Source: Paragonimus westermani
Lineage: Eukaryota > Platyhelminthes > Trematoda > Plagiorchiida > Troglotrematidae
Assembly: GCA_008508345.1 (NCBI GenBank)
Contig: QNGE01000274.1
Coordinates: 152,802-216,801, forward strand
Reading direction: 5' to 3'
Length of the DNA stretch: 64,000 nucleotides
Position numbers and translations under genes: made by a program. Below are positions 1 to 13,181 of the stretch, piece after piece. Under the pieces are notes generated by a model. It was not told where the DNA came from. It saw only the letters and a program-made list of their open reading frames with translations, and ran no database searches. The stretch's first letter is position 1; each line of letters opens with the position of its first letter.

Positions 1-3000
1 TCAAAGTAACGTCATCTTTTCCCTATTTTGGCTGTATGCTTGTGATGACTGGATGATCTAAAGATGTGGCAGCAGTGGGGATTAAGGTTGTCAATGGCTG
101 AATAACACTCAACCGTGATCGCGCTGGGTCAGGTTTTGGCTAACGCTAAGGATATTTGCAAATCAGTATCAGGAGGTGTGATTTGTTAGTTGGTTTCAGG
201 TAGCGTTTTAAATCAAGGTTCCTGATTGAGATTACTTGGTATACAGGAAAACAAAAATGAAGGTACCGCACACTATAGACAAATAGCCAGGGATTCTTTA
301 CCACCCAATCACATGTTGTTGCTGAGACATTGCTTTATGAGTGGCAGGATGCCTTTGTCAGAAATAATTCGCAATAACCTTTTCAAGTGGTTTTGAGGGG
401 GTTGAAAAAAGCCAGGTTCCTTTGATAATTTCTCCCACTTGAGGAACACTGACCATTAACTGAAGTCGTACGAACCATTCCGATTAATATATGAGTTTCC
501 TCAAGTCCACTGCAAATATGTCGTGCTGAGACTGGTAATAATGTCATTTAACTCTGAAACTCATAAGTGTGTGCATTAAAGCACCTCATAGAGACACTAA
601 CTCTCCTGCTCAATTTTCATCAAACCACCTGAAAATCAAGCTCCGCAAGAACAGCCTGACATCGACGAGCACGTGTCTTAAGACAGACGCGTGCGACGCT
701 CAGATATTCGCTAACACACCCACTCTTCTCAAGCAGAAGTTGACCGATCATTATCCATAAATTGTAATCACGCTTTTGACTTGCTTTCGTGTTATGGATA
801 ATGTGAACATAATTGTTGTGGTTGTGAAATCCCGATGGGTGTGGTTTACAGAAAGAAGCTGTAGGTACAACTAATTTTTTAGTGCATGCTAAGACTAGCT
901 TCAGTTTTCACTAGTAAACTGAGCCGTAATCTGAAAGTCCTAAACCGTAAAATCTTACTGTTGATAACTTAGCGCCTAATATGATAGACTCTACTCACTA
1001 GACAGAAACACTGTTTTGCTGGTTGTGGGGACAGCCTTTAGATCGCACTGGTTAACCTACTGCAAGGAGAAAATGCAAACCTTAAAAACCTGTACCATAA
1101 ATATCAAACTGCAGCGCTGTGTGAAATTAACTAAAACATTAATTCTGCTTCATGTTGTCGTTGTACAATGTGTTCTGAGTTGTATGTTTCCGCGCAGATT
1201 ATTTTTGTGTTAACTGTTTTCTATACTGTCAACTGGGCACTTGGTCGGTTCTGGAACTAACTTAATAATAATGTAATGGTGAGCACTGATTCCACCGTTC
1301 ACTGATAGACCTCAGCTTCTTAAGCGTTTAAGTGCTGATCGTCAGGTAAAGTCGTCTCAGACTACGTTGGTCCATCCGTTTACCATGCTGTGATAAATAT
1401 AGTTCAGCTGGCCGCAAATATACATATCATATATAGCGCATTCAAAACAACACTGAGAAATGTTACTGGCAGCTGAGTAGGGCTAATTTCCAAGTTGACA
1501 CGCCACGATGTAACATGCATAGACACGAGAACTGAGAATCCTCAGGCCACCTCACTCCACACAGGATCAGTTACCGGCCTGTGGACATGTGACTATTATT
1601 CGACCAAAAATGCGACTGAGCTACCGCGGACACAAACGATATTGGGCTTCTGTGTTTTGCCCTTATAAATGGTGTTAGCAATTGAAGTTCTCGGTCGCAG
1701 TTCCTACAAAGGCTCACTGCGGTGATCATGAAATCCAGATTCAGAAATAATCGCATATGAAGGGGAATGCTCCGGTTTAGTCTAACTTCTGCTGTTGAAC
1801 AAGAGTATATTACACAGACTAAAAGGTAGCTCGGTGAAAATAGACAAAACTAACCAACACGACATTCAAAAGAATCAAGATATACATAGCGGACGTCTTT
1901 GTCAAACAAGTGTTAAAACGCCGAACACATTTGAATGTCATGTTGACTGAGGTCATTGAAAAGCTATAACAACTTGAGAGCTAATGCGAACAAGGTGCAT
2001 CATGAAAAGCCTACTGAAATAAACGAAAATATTACTTTGTATGACCCACCATATTGTAGCGAGGAGGCGTCCAATAAAGCACAATCTTTATTGTCCGAAT
2101 CGCCAGTCACATGCAACGCGCGCTCTCTCGTTTACGAGTCATAATTCCAAGTCACAANACCTCCCCCGCGTTGAGGTGTTCGGCCGAGCGTTTGAAAACT
2201 CGCACCTCCGACTTGACAATCCACCACAATATGACTTAGTTGCTTTAGTTCATATATAACACTTAACTCGATATACCCTGCTTGTGATGTTTCGGGTTTT
2301 ATTCAAAAAGTGTTTTCTTACCAACAGAAATAAGTTTCTTTCACACTTTCTTCAATCTACTTGGTTTTGTTGATTAGGACTTTCGAAATGCACCTCTTAA
2401 AACTTAATTCCTCGGGGTAGATTTCAACACAAACCACTTAGTCCACAGCGTTTGTTCGTTCTTTAGAACCACACTCTCAGCCGTTCACACAGTTTGAAAA
2501 AATGCACGCAAAAGTTTTTACACATTTTATGCACAACCTATCAATCCCTATGTTGTAATTAGCTCAGTTTACATTACCGATCTTTCATTCCAAACTCACC
2601 CCCAATTGACACATAGACCGGGCCCAAGAAATGCATCAGTGCTTCGAGTTTTTCTCTATGTTAGCGATGATGACAACTGTTGCTGAGTGGATACCAGATA
2701 GTTAACCAAAGGTTTTTAATTTAATGGTGTTGAGAACCACTTTGCTAGTGACATTTGGCGTTTCATTAGCACGAATTCATACGAGGAATAAAAATCAAAT
2801 GAAATCGGAGAGAATGTTTCTCCCGCGATCGTATTCTAACTCCATTCTGACAGTTTTTTCTCGTAAAGAAGACATATGGGCCGGATAATTGACTTCAAGT
2901 CAACATATTGACAGGTATGTTCATTCATCTGAAACAATTGTTCACTCAATAGTAAAATTTTCATATAATGTTCCAGTAAAAAATGATTAATTTATCATCT

Positions 3001-4560
3001 TAAAACGCTTGAAATTTTCTATGGTTGAATTGTAGGAGAAATGTTGGACAACAGTTGCTTCGGGTATTTACTGATTAACTTTTCATTGTCACTGGATTTG
3101 AGACAACTTCAGAAGTTGAAGTGATGTACAAGTGTTAAAATCTTACTTTAACTTGTGTCACTGAGTACACAATATTGGTTTACACCAAACCACGATTCTT
3201 GCTGAAATCATTACACTCAAAATATACAATCCAGCTGTTTATTTTAAGAACATCTGTTCACCTGTGTCTGCTATGGCAACAATCCACACAGTCAAAGGCA
3301 TTCACATCCAGATTTATACTCCCAGGTGTGTGATGTCTGTAACCCACAAGTTACCTCAGTTAGTGCCAATGTGTGATTGTGTGATTAGACAGCCTGTTCT
3401 TGAAAATGGCGTTTTTCTCTTAATCGCGTCGAAGGGTGATAAGTGAACGTGATCGGGCCTTGCATTTTTGAATATAGGACTCAACATGATGCAAATAAAG
3501 CGGTGTTATCATGTCAAGCATACAGGCCGCGTTCATCTCAAAAATTACGTGCTGATTCACTGACTGCACAATAATAAATAATGCACACACTTGCCGTCGT
3601 CGAAATTCTTTCGTTCCTCTAAAGGACGTTCATTGTAGAGCTTTGGCGCTCAGCAGTTCCCCAACAGTCAAGTTGGTTGAGTCCGGAATGGATTACCTGA
3701 GAAAGCTTGCCTGAGTAGCTACTCCCCTAGATCATATGTTAAATCTCACTTGAGAAAGGAGAGAGGTGGATAACTATGTCTAGATATGAAACTTGCGAGC
3801 CCCAGAAATGTCCCCGTAGTTCAACTTATATGGCGATTACCGCGTTTGTGCTTGTTCCTCCCTTACGCGTTTTGAACCAGTTTGGTTCCCAGACCTGATA
3901 CTTGTGGGATTCATGCAAACAAACAAATCCGCAAACTAACTACTAGAAATATGGGAAGTTTTAAAGATGAACGGATGAGGAAAAACCATCGTCCCAATTC
4001 AGAAATGTTATTTTTGAGAGTGGTTTACAGACCGTTTGCCGCATGTATTTAGCAAGCTAGACATTGGTTATAGAAATTCTCAGGACAAACTGTCCTACGG
4101 CTGGCATATTCCGTAATCTAAAATGAAACAAGACACCGCTGGATCACGCAAATTCAACTCATCCAAATTTGGTGGGCTACTTGTGCGACTATTTATAAGG
4201 TTATCAGACTTATGAGGCTAATGTGAACAGTTCGAGAAAGTGTGGAAGAGAAGCGTGTGAAACGCACTTCAAAGAGCGGCGCGCGTTATAACTTTTAGCT
4301 GGCGAAAGGTCGAAAGATATTTCAGTTAGCTGTGGTGTTGTGAACATTTTTTACTGAAGTTGTTAATCCTTGAATAATTTCTCTTGAATAAGACGTTTTA
4401 AAATATGTTATCCTCACGATGATTGCAGAATAAAATGATTTCTGTGTAGAATTTATTGGTGGCTGATCATCGCTTAGTGCTTTTTATTCTGAACAGGATG
4501 ACACGAAACGTCTTCCCAAGTATATGGTTCCTAGCACCCCGTGAATCATCATGCCTGCCG
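1..4560. other. No recognisable gene
   Basis: I see nothing nameable here on either strand. Open frames are all below about 75 codons, unconserved in appearance and overlap on both strands as expected by chance. A single ambiguous base sits at 2158. The stretch is probably intergenic or intronic sequence. Confidence 0.5.
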
Positions 4561-4910
4561 TAGCTCTGATGGCCTCAGTAAGAATAAACAGCGGAATTGA
4601 AGTTATACACGGAGTCCGCACAATTTGCTACTAATGCGTCAAGCGAAGAACGGCGATTACTGTAGATGTGATCCCTTGTGTGTAGCTGCAAGGCCTCATT
4701 ATCTACGGTTCTGGTCGTCGATTGTCGTAAACTTACAGGTCTACTATCACACACAAGATGATCAGCATTTCTGTTTAAACAACACTCTCCTTGGCATTTG
4801 TTGTAGCATTTTACTAACGTCAACTTGTCGTAAAATTAAATTCAGTTATAATCGACACGAAAACTTCAATGGCCATTGCCATAGTAGGGCTGGAAGTCTG
4901 TTTGTTTTAA

Positions 4911-4941
4911 ACATCTAAAGTTAAAATCTAAAGTTAAAATC
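4911..4941. repeat. Two-copy tandem duplication, unit about 14 bp
   Basis: The block tctaaagttaaaa occurs twice back to back. It looks like simple slippage. No function is suggested. Confidence 0.7.
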
Positions 4942-5114
4942 ACTGCGATTAAACACAACTCATTGGAGCTCATTTGTGAAGGAAGCCTATCTGCTCTACC
5001 AACTATCCAAGCAATGACGCAAAGAAGAAACCAAAGACGGACTAATACAACGTCACTTCAAGATGCGATAACATGATTACACAAAAACAGGCAAACTGGA
5101 GCATGGCTCACTAA

Positions 5115-7560
5115 TTATTTGGTGCTCTGTTCAGGAATGATAAAAGGATTCGAGCCTGTCTTAACGTATGCAACTGCAGTCAGTTTATGACGACCATCGA
5201 CCTTCGTGATACCACTATGTTTCGCTAAGGAGGTTTTATATATTGTTAACGACAATACTGACGATAGTCTCTGTATGATGTGATCCCCATGAGTATCCTC
5301 AAGAACGCCTTTCAAGTTCATCCGAACTCATCTGTCAAGAATACTTTAGGTTCGAATTGTCTGCAGAAAGTTTATGTAGGGTCGTATCACTCGTTAACAC
5401 AAACCGCCCGTCCGTAAACTGACAGTTTTGAAATGGATGTCACGATGTGTTGACATTCTTATTTACTCTCATCAGTTACTCATGTAAAACCAGAAATTTT
5501 TATACCAACTGCATCCAGCGACAACGGGTAAACGAACCATCCACATAGGTTTGGCCGTTCGAGTTCTAATGGTACAATCTGTTCCATGTCAAGAAGATTG
5601 TGTCAGCGCTTTCTTGCAAGCGAACCTGGTCAAAGTTGTCTGATTAGCATTGCATCAGTAGCAGTTCCGGGTCACAATTACGATATCCTGAACAACTTGA
5701 CCGGGTCAACTAAGTGAGCGGCTGCTGAGACCAGCTTGGTGATCTATGAAGCCGGGTTGTTCGAGCTTGTTCAAGTCAATAGGTAGTTTATAAAAATGAC
5801 GGGTATAACTATTTAGGACTGTACTCCGCGATGCGTAGACACAAGTATCGATCTGTTTGACTTAGGCTGACGTCATTTCAAATAGAGAGCTTTGGTATGT
5901 TATGCGAGAGGCAGAATGATTGGCTGTATTTTGGCTATGGACAGTCAACCGTCCAATGCTTAACGAAACGCGTAAATAGACAGTTGGATGAATGCGTTTG
6001 CGATACAGATACCGGTCTGTGACTGACGTTTTCAGTGAGATGGACGACCTTGGATTAGATTCGCGAAAGTCTGTTCTTTTATTCCGGACTGCAGCTTGCC
6101 ACATTTGGTCCTTCATTCTTACTCTCGGTATTAGTGAACTCTTCTGGAAAATCGCAGTCCAACAGTGGATTTCAAATAGGCTCCTCTTACTCGAGTCGAC
6201 CTATAATGCATATCGTTCTAATTCTGCGAAATAATGTTCTCACTTGGCCTTGTTTGTAAGCAACAGATGGGAAGCTACAGAATGGCAAGTATTGCCAGCT
6301 CTATCTTAGCTTACGATAAACAGGCCTTTGCGACGTTTCAATCTGACATCTAGTGATAAGAATGTGTAAAATTTGAAAAAAAAAACTACCGCCTCCTCAG
6401 CTATAGTGAGATTTGAGTTCAGTTCGTTATAAAAAATGAAATGAAAACACAATCATTCGTATCAAATGGAACAACACCCACGCGTTGTTTGTGGAGCAAG
6501 ATTCGAGAAACGTTTACTTGAAAATGTCTCTTAGACACTTCCGAAAATATCCGCCAATATGGGTCCCATTGGACTACCCAGAGCTACGCGGTGAATCTGT
6601 CCGTAATTCACACATTTCATTTCAAGCGAAATGTTTTTAGAGCAAGCAAATTTGAGATCTGTAAGGATATTAAATGGAACACAGAAATCTATAATCTGAC
6701 AGGAAATACAATCGCAAAAATGTCAACAGTCTCATGCTGGCCGAATACACCATCCGTGGACTTACTGCAATGTGTCCCCGAAATTTCTCAATAGAAATAC
6801 GAATACAAGAGAAGGACAAAATTACATAAATTGGCATCAGGGTGTCCACTGAATAACGCTCAGTAACATTGTTCACAGATGACAACAGTCGTGATGAGAT
6901 GCCCATCTCATAAATTCTTGAGAGGCCTTTCAACCTCAGTGCCCACATTCTTGTTAGTTTCAGTTTATTGTGCTGAGCTTCAGATCTATAGACATGCAAT
7001 ATATTTATATTGCACAAATATTCAGTTTGTTGGGTATTCTCTTTCTATTCACCGAGTTGGTATTAGGGCCAGTGTTCATTACGAATCCTCGTCGATCAGA
7101 ATATACCTGATTCGTTAAAACTTCACTGATCTTCCTAAGTAGAACGACCTCGGAACCTTTGTCTCACTTAAAGAGTACCACAACATTTTTTTTCTAAGCT
7201 CTTTGGTGGTTCTGTAGTCTTCAGGTAACAAACAGCAATGGTTGGATGTTGTGGCAGACAAAAATTTATGTGGGATACGAACCGAATTTGCCTGTGACTA
7301 ATTTGCGCTATCCGGCAATTTGGGACTAAGAACTTTTGACTGTTCGTACAGGTTTTCATCTTGAACCTGGGTACACTGAGTGCCGCATTTTCTCCAGGGC
7401 ATCTTGAAGATAAAATCCAACGAAATTACTTCCAGTCAAGATTTGTTAAACTGAGTAAATGATTATTTACAGATTCACCGATATATCAGTGACAAACGTA
7501 GAAATCTCCTGCTCACTAGGTACTGAAGTTGGTAATTTGTGAATTATCTTCGTCTCGGTT
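5115..7560 (-). pseudogene. Penelope-like element, decayed polyprotein (N-terminus to post-RT linker)
   Basis: This is a relic of a Penelope-like retroelement protein, normally reverse transcriptase plus GIY-YIG endonuclease used for target-primed insertion. On the minus strand, family landmarks appear in the right order across several frames. At about 7420-7190 the N-terminal region reads LSPK...SATTSNH...PEDYRTTKELRK. At about 7185-7130 a VVVLFK-stop-DKGSEVVLL block matches the usual VVLKPDKGSGVVLL. At about 6960-6780 there is a RIY...LLSSVNN block. At about 6700-6540 one frame reads FACSKN...YGQIHRVALGSPMGPILADIF, the RT motif B. A less certain YRK-type block lies near 5990, and the linker (DTHGDHIIQRLSSVLSLTIYKTSLA) at 5321-5115. 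Length (about 2.4 kb) fits a PLE open frame. Many stops and frameshifts break it and no YVDD box was found. I could not find the endonuclease below 5115. An open frame at 7516-7761 may extend the N-terminus. That the landmarks belong to one insertion is inferred from order and spacing. Confidence 0.7.
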
Positions 7561-7761
7561 TCCTGAGTTGTGGCTATAAAGTTTTTGAACTCGACCTGAC
7601 AAACTGGCAATGCACTGCCAGGCGTCAATAAACTTCCCCAGTCTTTCTTTAGACGCTTTGACGTCAGAACTACCAACCATTACAAGGTTTCTGCTGTTTG
7701 GTGGAAGCTTCTCTTCAGACAGGAAGTCAGGAAAATACATGGAAACCTGGATTGATTCCAC

Positions 7762-10700
7762 AGTCTTCTTAAACTCCTCTCCGTATCAGTTTAACTGGTG
7801 GCTATCACCAAAATGTAACCGATTCAATGCGCGAGCTGTGCGTACAGAGGGTTCTCGCTTAAAAATTTAGAACATCGAGTTCCTTTCATCTGTTTCGTTA
7901 AAACGGAGACAGAATTTGTTGCGAGATGTCAACATTCAGATTTCCTCTCATCAGTCACCAAATTAAAACGAGCAAACTATATATGATGAGAGTTAATCAA
8001 AATACTGATATCTAGAATTCTGTCCTCTCTGTGTTTTGACTAAATAAATAGAGGCAACTTAGCGTTGTAAATTTACTGGATGGTCCGTAGGAAAGCATGT
8101 TCCAAGCTTTAAATTACAAATGGCATCATCTTTCTCACTTTCATGCAACCTCTTCATTGACATTTGCATAAATGTTTCTGTTTTGCCGAGATGTGGTTTT
8201 GTTTACCTGCTTTCACAACAATCTGAATGAGCTTGTCTGACATGTTTTTTCATGAATACTGCTTTTCCTAGTGTACATCAGGGGGTTACTGGGGAAAACC
8301 ATGCTTCTCTCTGTAGGCATAGTTTGCCATTAAGAACTTCTATGCCCACAACAATCAATGTTTACAGATTTGTGTCCTTTCAGCAGACCAAAACCTTGTA
8401 TATGTTTTGGCGTCGATTCCACAACATCCGCGAAGTCCAATTAAATAAACTGCGGTGCGCATGCAAATATGAGCTCCGAAATCCCTGTATATCTGTATCT
8501 CGTCTATGCTGTCTAACCTCCATCAAGCAGGTCAGTGTAAAACACTATTCACAGTAAACAGCTTGGTAAAATGAACATTCGTTTATGAATAAAAGCAGTT
8601 CATTATCACTTTCAACGTCTGCCTGTCAAATTTCATAGTTTTTCGCCTGTTTGCTCTGGAAAAGTCATAGTGTTTTTTATGAACCGGCAAAAAAACTCCT
8701 GGTTGATTTTAACGTTTGGTTTAGACCTTCTTGTTATTCACCCATAAGAACACCCAGCGCTTCGTGGCTAGGTCACCAGTGTATTTGCCTAGTGTTCCGA
8801 AGGACCGGGAATGAAACTGTTCTGTATTGTAAACCAAAATAAGCCGTTATATAAAAAAAAACTAACTACATACATTGAAACCTAGAAACTTCACAAGAAA
8901 CTTTTTGCTAAAACATAGTTTTAGTCTATTGGAACCACTTTAAAACCGAACTTCTTTTCCCAACATGTAAGTTAAAATGCGTAGACCGTTAAGTGCAACA
9001 GTTAATAGGACGGAATATGCACGTCCCTTCTTTTCCTAATGCACCCGTTTGCTACTGTTTTTCAAAGAGCGGTACCACAGCGGGTTGCCATGGTTGCGTT
9101 TCGCAAAACGGACGACCGTGTGACATCCGAAGAAAAACCTTGCCGCTCCGATAAATTTGAGGTCTGAACTTCACACCCGCTTATTTCTCAATAGCATGTA
9201 AAAACTCAGTTCGTTTCGGTGAGAAAATATAATATCGTTTGATATGGTGAAATAAACACTGTTGAATTTCCCAAAATTTTCAATAAATAAACTATACTTC
9301 TGTTTTCCATCAGATGTTCGGTCTGATGCGGCTGTGTTTTCAATCAGCTGCGCATTCCTCCAATTTTTAGTATCTTCGTATTTACAAACTTCGTTGAAAA
9401 AACGCAAACACTTCAAGCTTCCGCCAACTTCACTAACTACATTACTTCTATACATTTAGCAACAGTCGTTCTGAATCGTTTTTGTGTTGTAGAATTTACG
9501 ACTGTCTAATCCGAATCTATCCGTACGAACTGAAGTGTGCAACCACGGCCCAAATACACCAGATCATAGCTCACGGAACCACCTCTCATTTTCATCCAGA
9601 AGGAACAAATATTCGGCCTGTGTGGCTAGGATTTAAATCCATTCTGTCATCATAGTTTTCATTTATGCGGGAATATCAAAATTCAACAAGCGTTCTTGTA
9701 AGACGAGTGAGCATTCTTAATGTAGATCTTGTAAATTTTCTAATAAGTCAGTGAATGGTTGGTTTTTGCACACACAGCTTCGACCACTCGCGTACTGCCC
9801 CATCGCTGGTAGTTAATACTCCAGAATAAACATTACATATATTATATGCACCTCCGCAACTTGTCACTAATATCGAGCGTCAGATCGGCGATGGTTCACA
9901 ACTGACTGTCCCATAGTGGAGAATATGCTGATCAGCAATGTTATGTTGATTTCAGTGCACGAAATATCGAACAGTTACTGCGAGGTGTGCAAGTGTACCT
10001 TGTTGCTCACCCAAACCTACAATTCGAACTGTTTACCAAGTAGTCCTTTGGAAATAAGTGATTCTGACCCTCTGCCTTGTAACTTCAAAAACTAATATTC
10101 TAATATTTTTTTCACCACGTGTTGCCATCGATTAGCTATTCGCTGCCGAACAGTAGACGAATAAGCATCGACCGCAGACACGTCGCAGATCAAGAAATGA
10201 TCTTGTAGTCTGGTGATTTCGGTGACCATCATTGAAATGATAGATAACTGTTCAGTACTGTGCCTGCTAGGTTTTCAAATTTATTCCTTCTAAACACTCC
10301 TTAGAACGTTCGTGTTGCTGACAGGACCCGCTAAGGTTGGCGTAGCTGTTCATCGGTGTTCGTTAAGTTCATCTGCTCGGAATCTCTTGTTTAATTCTTT
10401 TCTGTGGACTACCATATAGCTGAAAGAAAAATATTGTTTTATAGTCGAGTGACTGCATATGCTATTGTTGAATTAAATGGGCAATACATCAAAGAAATCA
10501 GAAAATGGAAAGTGATTTGATGTAGTTTGAACGTACTTGGATGAGCACAGCACGCGACCTGACAACGCATACTGAGTTAGGCTACCTAGTGCGAAAAAGA
10601 AGAGAGCATGGTCCGCTAACTGAAAGTGAAACTAGTCGAAAAATACACCAATCATAAAGTAGTTGACTACTGACTCCATGTTACTGCACTTTCAACAGTG

Positions 10701-11115
10701 GGTGTGACAGGCAACCTAATGTATAGCCTAGAACATAGAGCTGAACAGGATGGAATCCGAAAAGCAGTGCAGTCAGCAAACAGGTAGGAGCAATCCATCA
10801 CCTTCTTCCACAGTTGCAGCAATTCAGCCGTCTCACACATGCTGAATAACCACTCAATCATCTACAGCTCCTCGCTAATCATTGAATATGTGACCCATGA
10901 TGAATACCTACCGAGCGTCTACATATTACTCCTCATCCAGAGGTCAAAGCGATTAGAGATCAACTAGCATTTATAAGAAGGACTGATGTTATGTTCCACT
11001 CCAGAAAACTGTCAAAGCCATTGAACAATCCCAAAATGCGAGGTAACGGTGATGCTGTCCAGGTGTACCCTACAGTTTGGAGCGCGTTATGCCTCAATGA
11101 ACAAACTTGAATTTT
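7762..11115. other. No recognisable gene
   Basis: Only short chance-like frames (the longest 101 codons at 8252-8557 and 94 codons at 9171-9455) that resemble no family I know. No tRNA, no clear repeat. Confidence 0.45.
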
Positions 11116-11118
11116 TTA

Positions 11119-11290
11119 CGGTTGGAATGGCCGGAGTTCAAATCCCGACCATGGCAAGGATATGCACTACTGACGAACTCTAATGGGAGCGAAACTCGAA
11201 TCTAGTGCTTCTTTTCGAAAGAGGCTGGCTGGAAAGTCTATCCGAATGCGAAGGCTGCGATCAAATGTGAGTGATGGTCAACTTGAAAAC
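11119..11290 (+). repeat. SINE-like element copy 1 with B box and hammerhead core
   Basis: This copy belongs to a dispersed short family seen at least seven times in the window. It contains a B-box-like pol III promoter segment (gttcaaatccc, 11136-11146), then the shared atggcaaggatatgcac block, a hammerhead core (11163-11209), then a conserved body (gaaagaggctggctgg, ctgcgatcaaatgtgagtga) ending near a tcaacttgaaaa tail. The A box expected upstream is not clear. The arrangement (tRNA-like promoter then hammerhead) resembles schistosome Smalpha repeats. Family membership is seen directly by comparison with copies at 25.3, 33.9, 41.5, 43.1, 61.0 and 61.3 kb. Confidence 0.8.
11163..11209 (+). 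ncRNA. Hammerhead ribozyme, SINE-borne, slightly eroded
   Basis: Core CTGACGA at 11170-11176 and GAAA at 11191-11194. Stem I is a perfect six-pair helix of gcacta (11164-11169) with tagtgc (11203-11208). Stem II pairs ctct with gggag around an aatg loop, but the closing 10.1-11.1 pair is A-C instead of G-C. Stem III is minimal and its C15.2-G16.2 pair is lost (C-A). The expected cleavage site is after C at 11202, following AUC. Activity is uncertain because of the two lost pairs. Confidence 0.7.
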
Positions 11291-12957
11291 CAGTATTATT
11301 ATGTGGGGACCTCATCGATATGCTGCCCAGCTTTACATCTAATTATTAACCAATTGCGACATGAAACGAAACTTGTTTTCAAGTTGTATTTGGTGACGTG
11401 TATCAATAGGCTACTGATAAGTGGTTCCGTTAAAAGCGGAGAGTATGCTTTCTCTATATTCGGACGTTTTGAGTGACAATTTGTAACATGCAAGTTGGCT
11501 GCTTCCGTTGTGATTATATGTTACATTCGTGGACAAACTTTGGGTTACGTGGACACACCGGGGAACAGCGTTCTTCCGATATAGGGGTTCCAGCAAAAGT
11601 CCTGTAAAGGGAAACAACACGATCAAACATGAACGGAACACCCAGTAAGTCATGCACATGACTTACACAAACGGAAACCAAAACGGCCCCAACAACACAA
11701 AAGCAGGCCCTGTTACGCATATCAAATTCAACCCGTGCGCGCTTGCTGGTTTGGACTGCGAGTTACAAATTAAAGTGTGTGTGTTTGTTTTGGAGGACGG
11801 TCGAAGAGGATGATTCCGATATTTGAGCGCCAAAGGCGCCGTCTTCTGCACACCTAAGCAAAAAGCAACTCCTTGAAACAAGCAATCGGTCGAAAGATGA
11901 ATGTGTCTATCTATTGCGGGCGTAATAATGGTAAGTCTGTAGCAGGCTGCAAACTTCCTTTTGTCGCACACTCTAAATATACCTGCAGGAGTCACAACCA
12001 GGCTTTAAGCACTTGTCCTGAGCACGGTTAACAGCGGCTTATCCAACCCTTCTGTTTTGCCAGATTTAAGGCGTATCAATTACGTATGTAAGACTTTGCG
12101 CTCATCAGGGAACAAGCTGATAGCCGGAGAAAGAGATTCATATACGAATGATGAGGGAACGCTTGGTGAACTTCCAAATTAGGGTTTAACTCTTCAATAT
12201 TAAGAGAGAGTGGTTGTATAGGAAAACTGGGAGCACTTAACAAACTCACCCACATCATTTCAACAAGCAGTACCTGACCGTGAGTAACATCAAGGTAGCT
12301 TAATTCAGTTATGATTGTCAACAACGACCGTACTGTTACAGAGTCCCTTATTTGTCACACAAGTTCTTTCAAGCAATGGAGTGTCAGGAAATAGAGGTAG
12401 TCTATCATTAAGTACAAAATGTGAAGTCTGAGGACAACTGTCGCCAAAGTGTTTAACTAACTGGTCGATTAGAATGAGAGCAATGAAGTTAGTTGTTAAA
12501 AGAATACCCTTTAATACACCGAGGTTTTCAAGAGGACAGAGTTATCGCAATAATTTGTGTTCGGATCAAATCATTAAATTCCCCTGACAAGTTTTCCTAT
12601 AGACAACAAATGAAGTTTTGATAACTGTATTGTCTGAACTACTCGGTAATGACTGCTTTTCAAAAGAACGGGTTGTGGGTTACTTACAGTTCAGGAGAGA
12701 AAGAAACGATAATTCGTAAACCGGGTGTCTCAAGATAGCTATTATCAAATTGACTAGAGTCACCTGAAAACTTTCAGACTGAGAAAGAACCTTGGGAGAA
12801 AACACACCGGCGAATAAAGTTTTCACTGGACTAGTAAGGGTGGAAGATAGATATGCGCTGACAAATGTAGTGGAACGGTATCCACCAAGATATCTGTGTT
12901 TGTATTCCACAATGTTGTAGCTTATATGAAGTATAGCGTACTCAGATATATTACATA
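11291..12957. other. No recognisable gene
   Basis: A 110-codon minus-strand frame at 11663-11995 and an open minus stretch around 12350-12540 resemble no family that I know. There is no supporting gene context. Confidence 0.4.
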
Positions 12958-13181
12958 TTGTTTATGGTATTAATATGTCCGCCGAGCATGGCATTTAAGT
13001 TGTAAACGTTTCATCACCAAGCAGGGTGACATCATTAGGGCGTGAGTGTTTCTGAGTATAGTTTTGAACGTTCAAAAACTATACGCTGGTACACTTGCGC
13101 ACTGATGATGTCACCTTGCTTGGTGATGAAACGATTTCAACCTAAATGCCAAGCTCGGCGAACCTATCAATACCAAAACCA
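12958..13181. repeat. Long palindrome, arms about 112 bp, centre at 13069/13070
   Basis: The left arm (12958-13069) read in reverse complement matches the right arm (13070-13181) over essentially its whole length, with scattered substitutions and one or two small indels, and no spacer at the centre (gaacgttc). Each arm holds a conserved block that on the outward-reading strand is ctgatgatgtcacc, a ttgctt loop, ggtgatgaaacg. The left-arm copy has ctaatga. Such a block (CTGATGA, stem, GAAACG) resembles a hammerhead core and the end sequences typical of Penelope-like elements. The identification as paired element ends is inference. The palindrome itself is seen directly. Confidence 0.85.
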
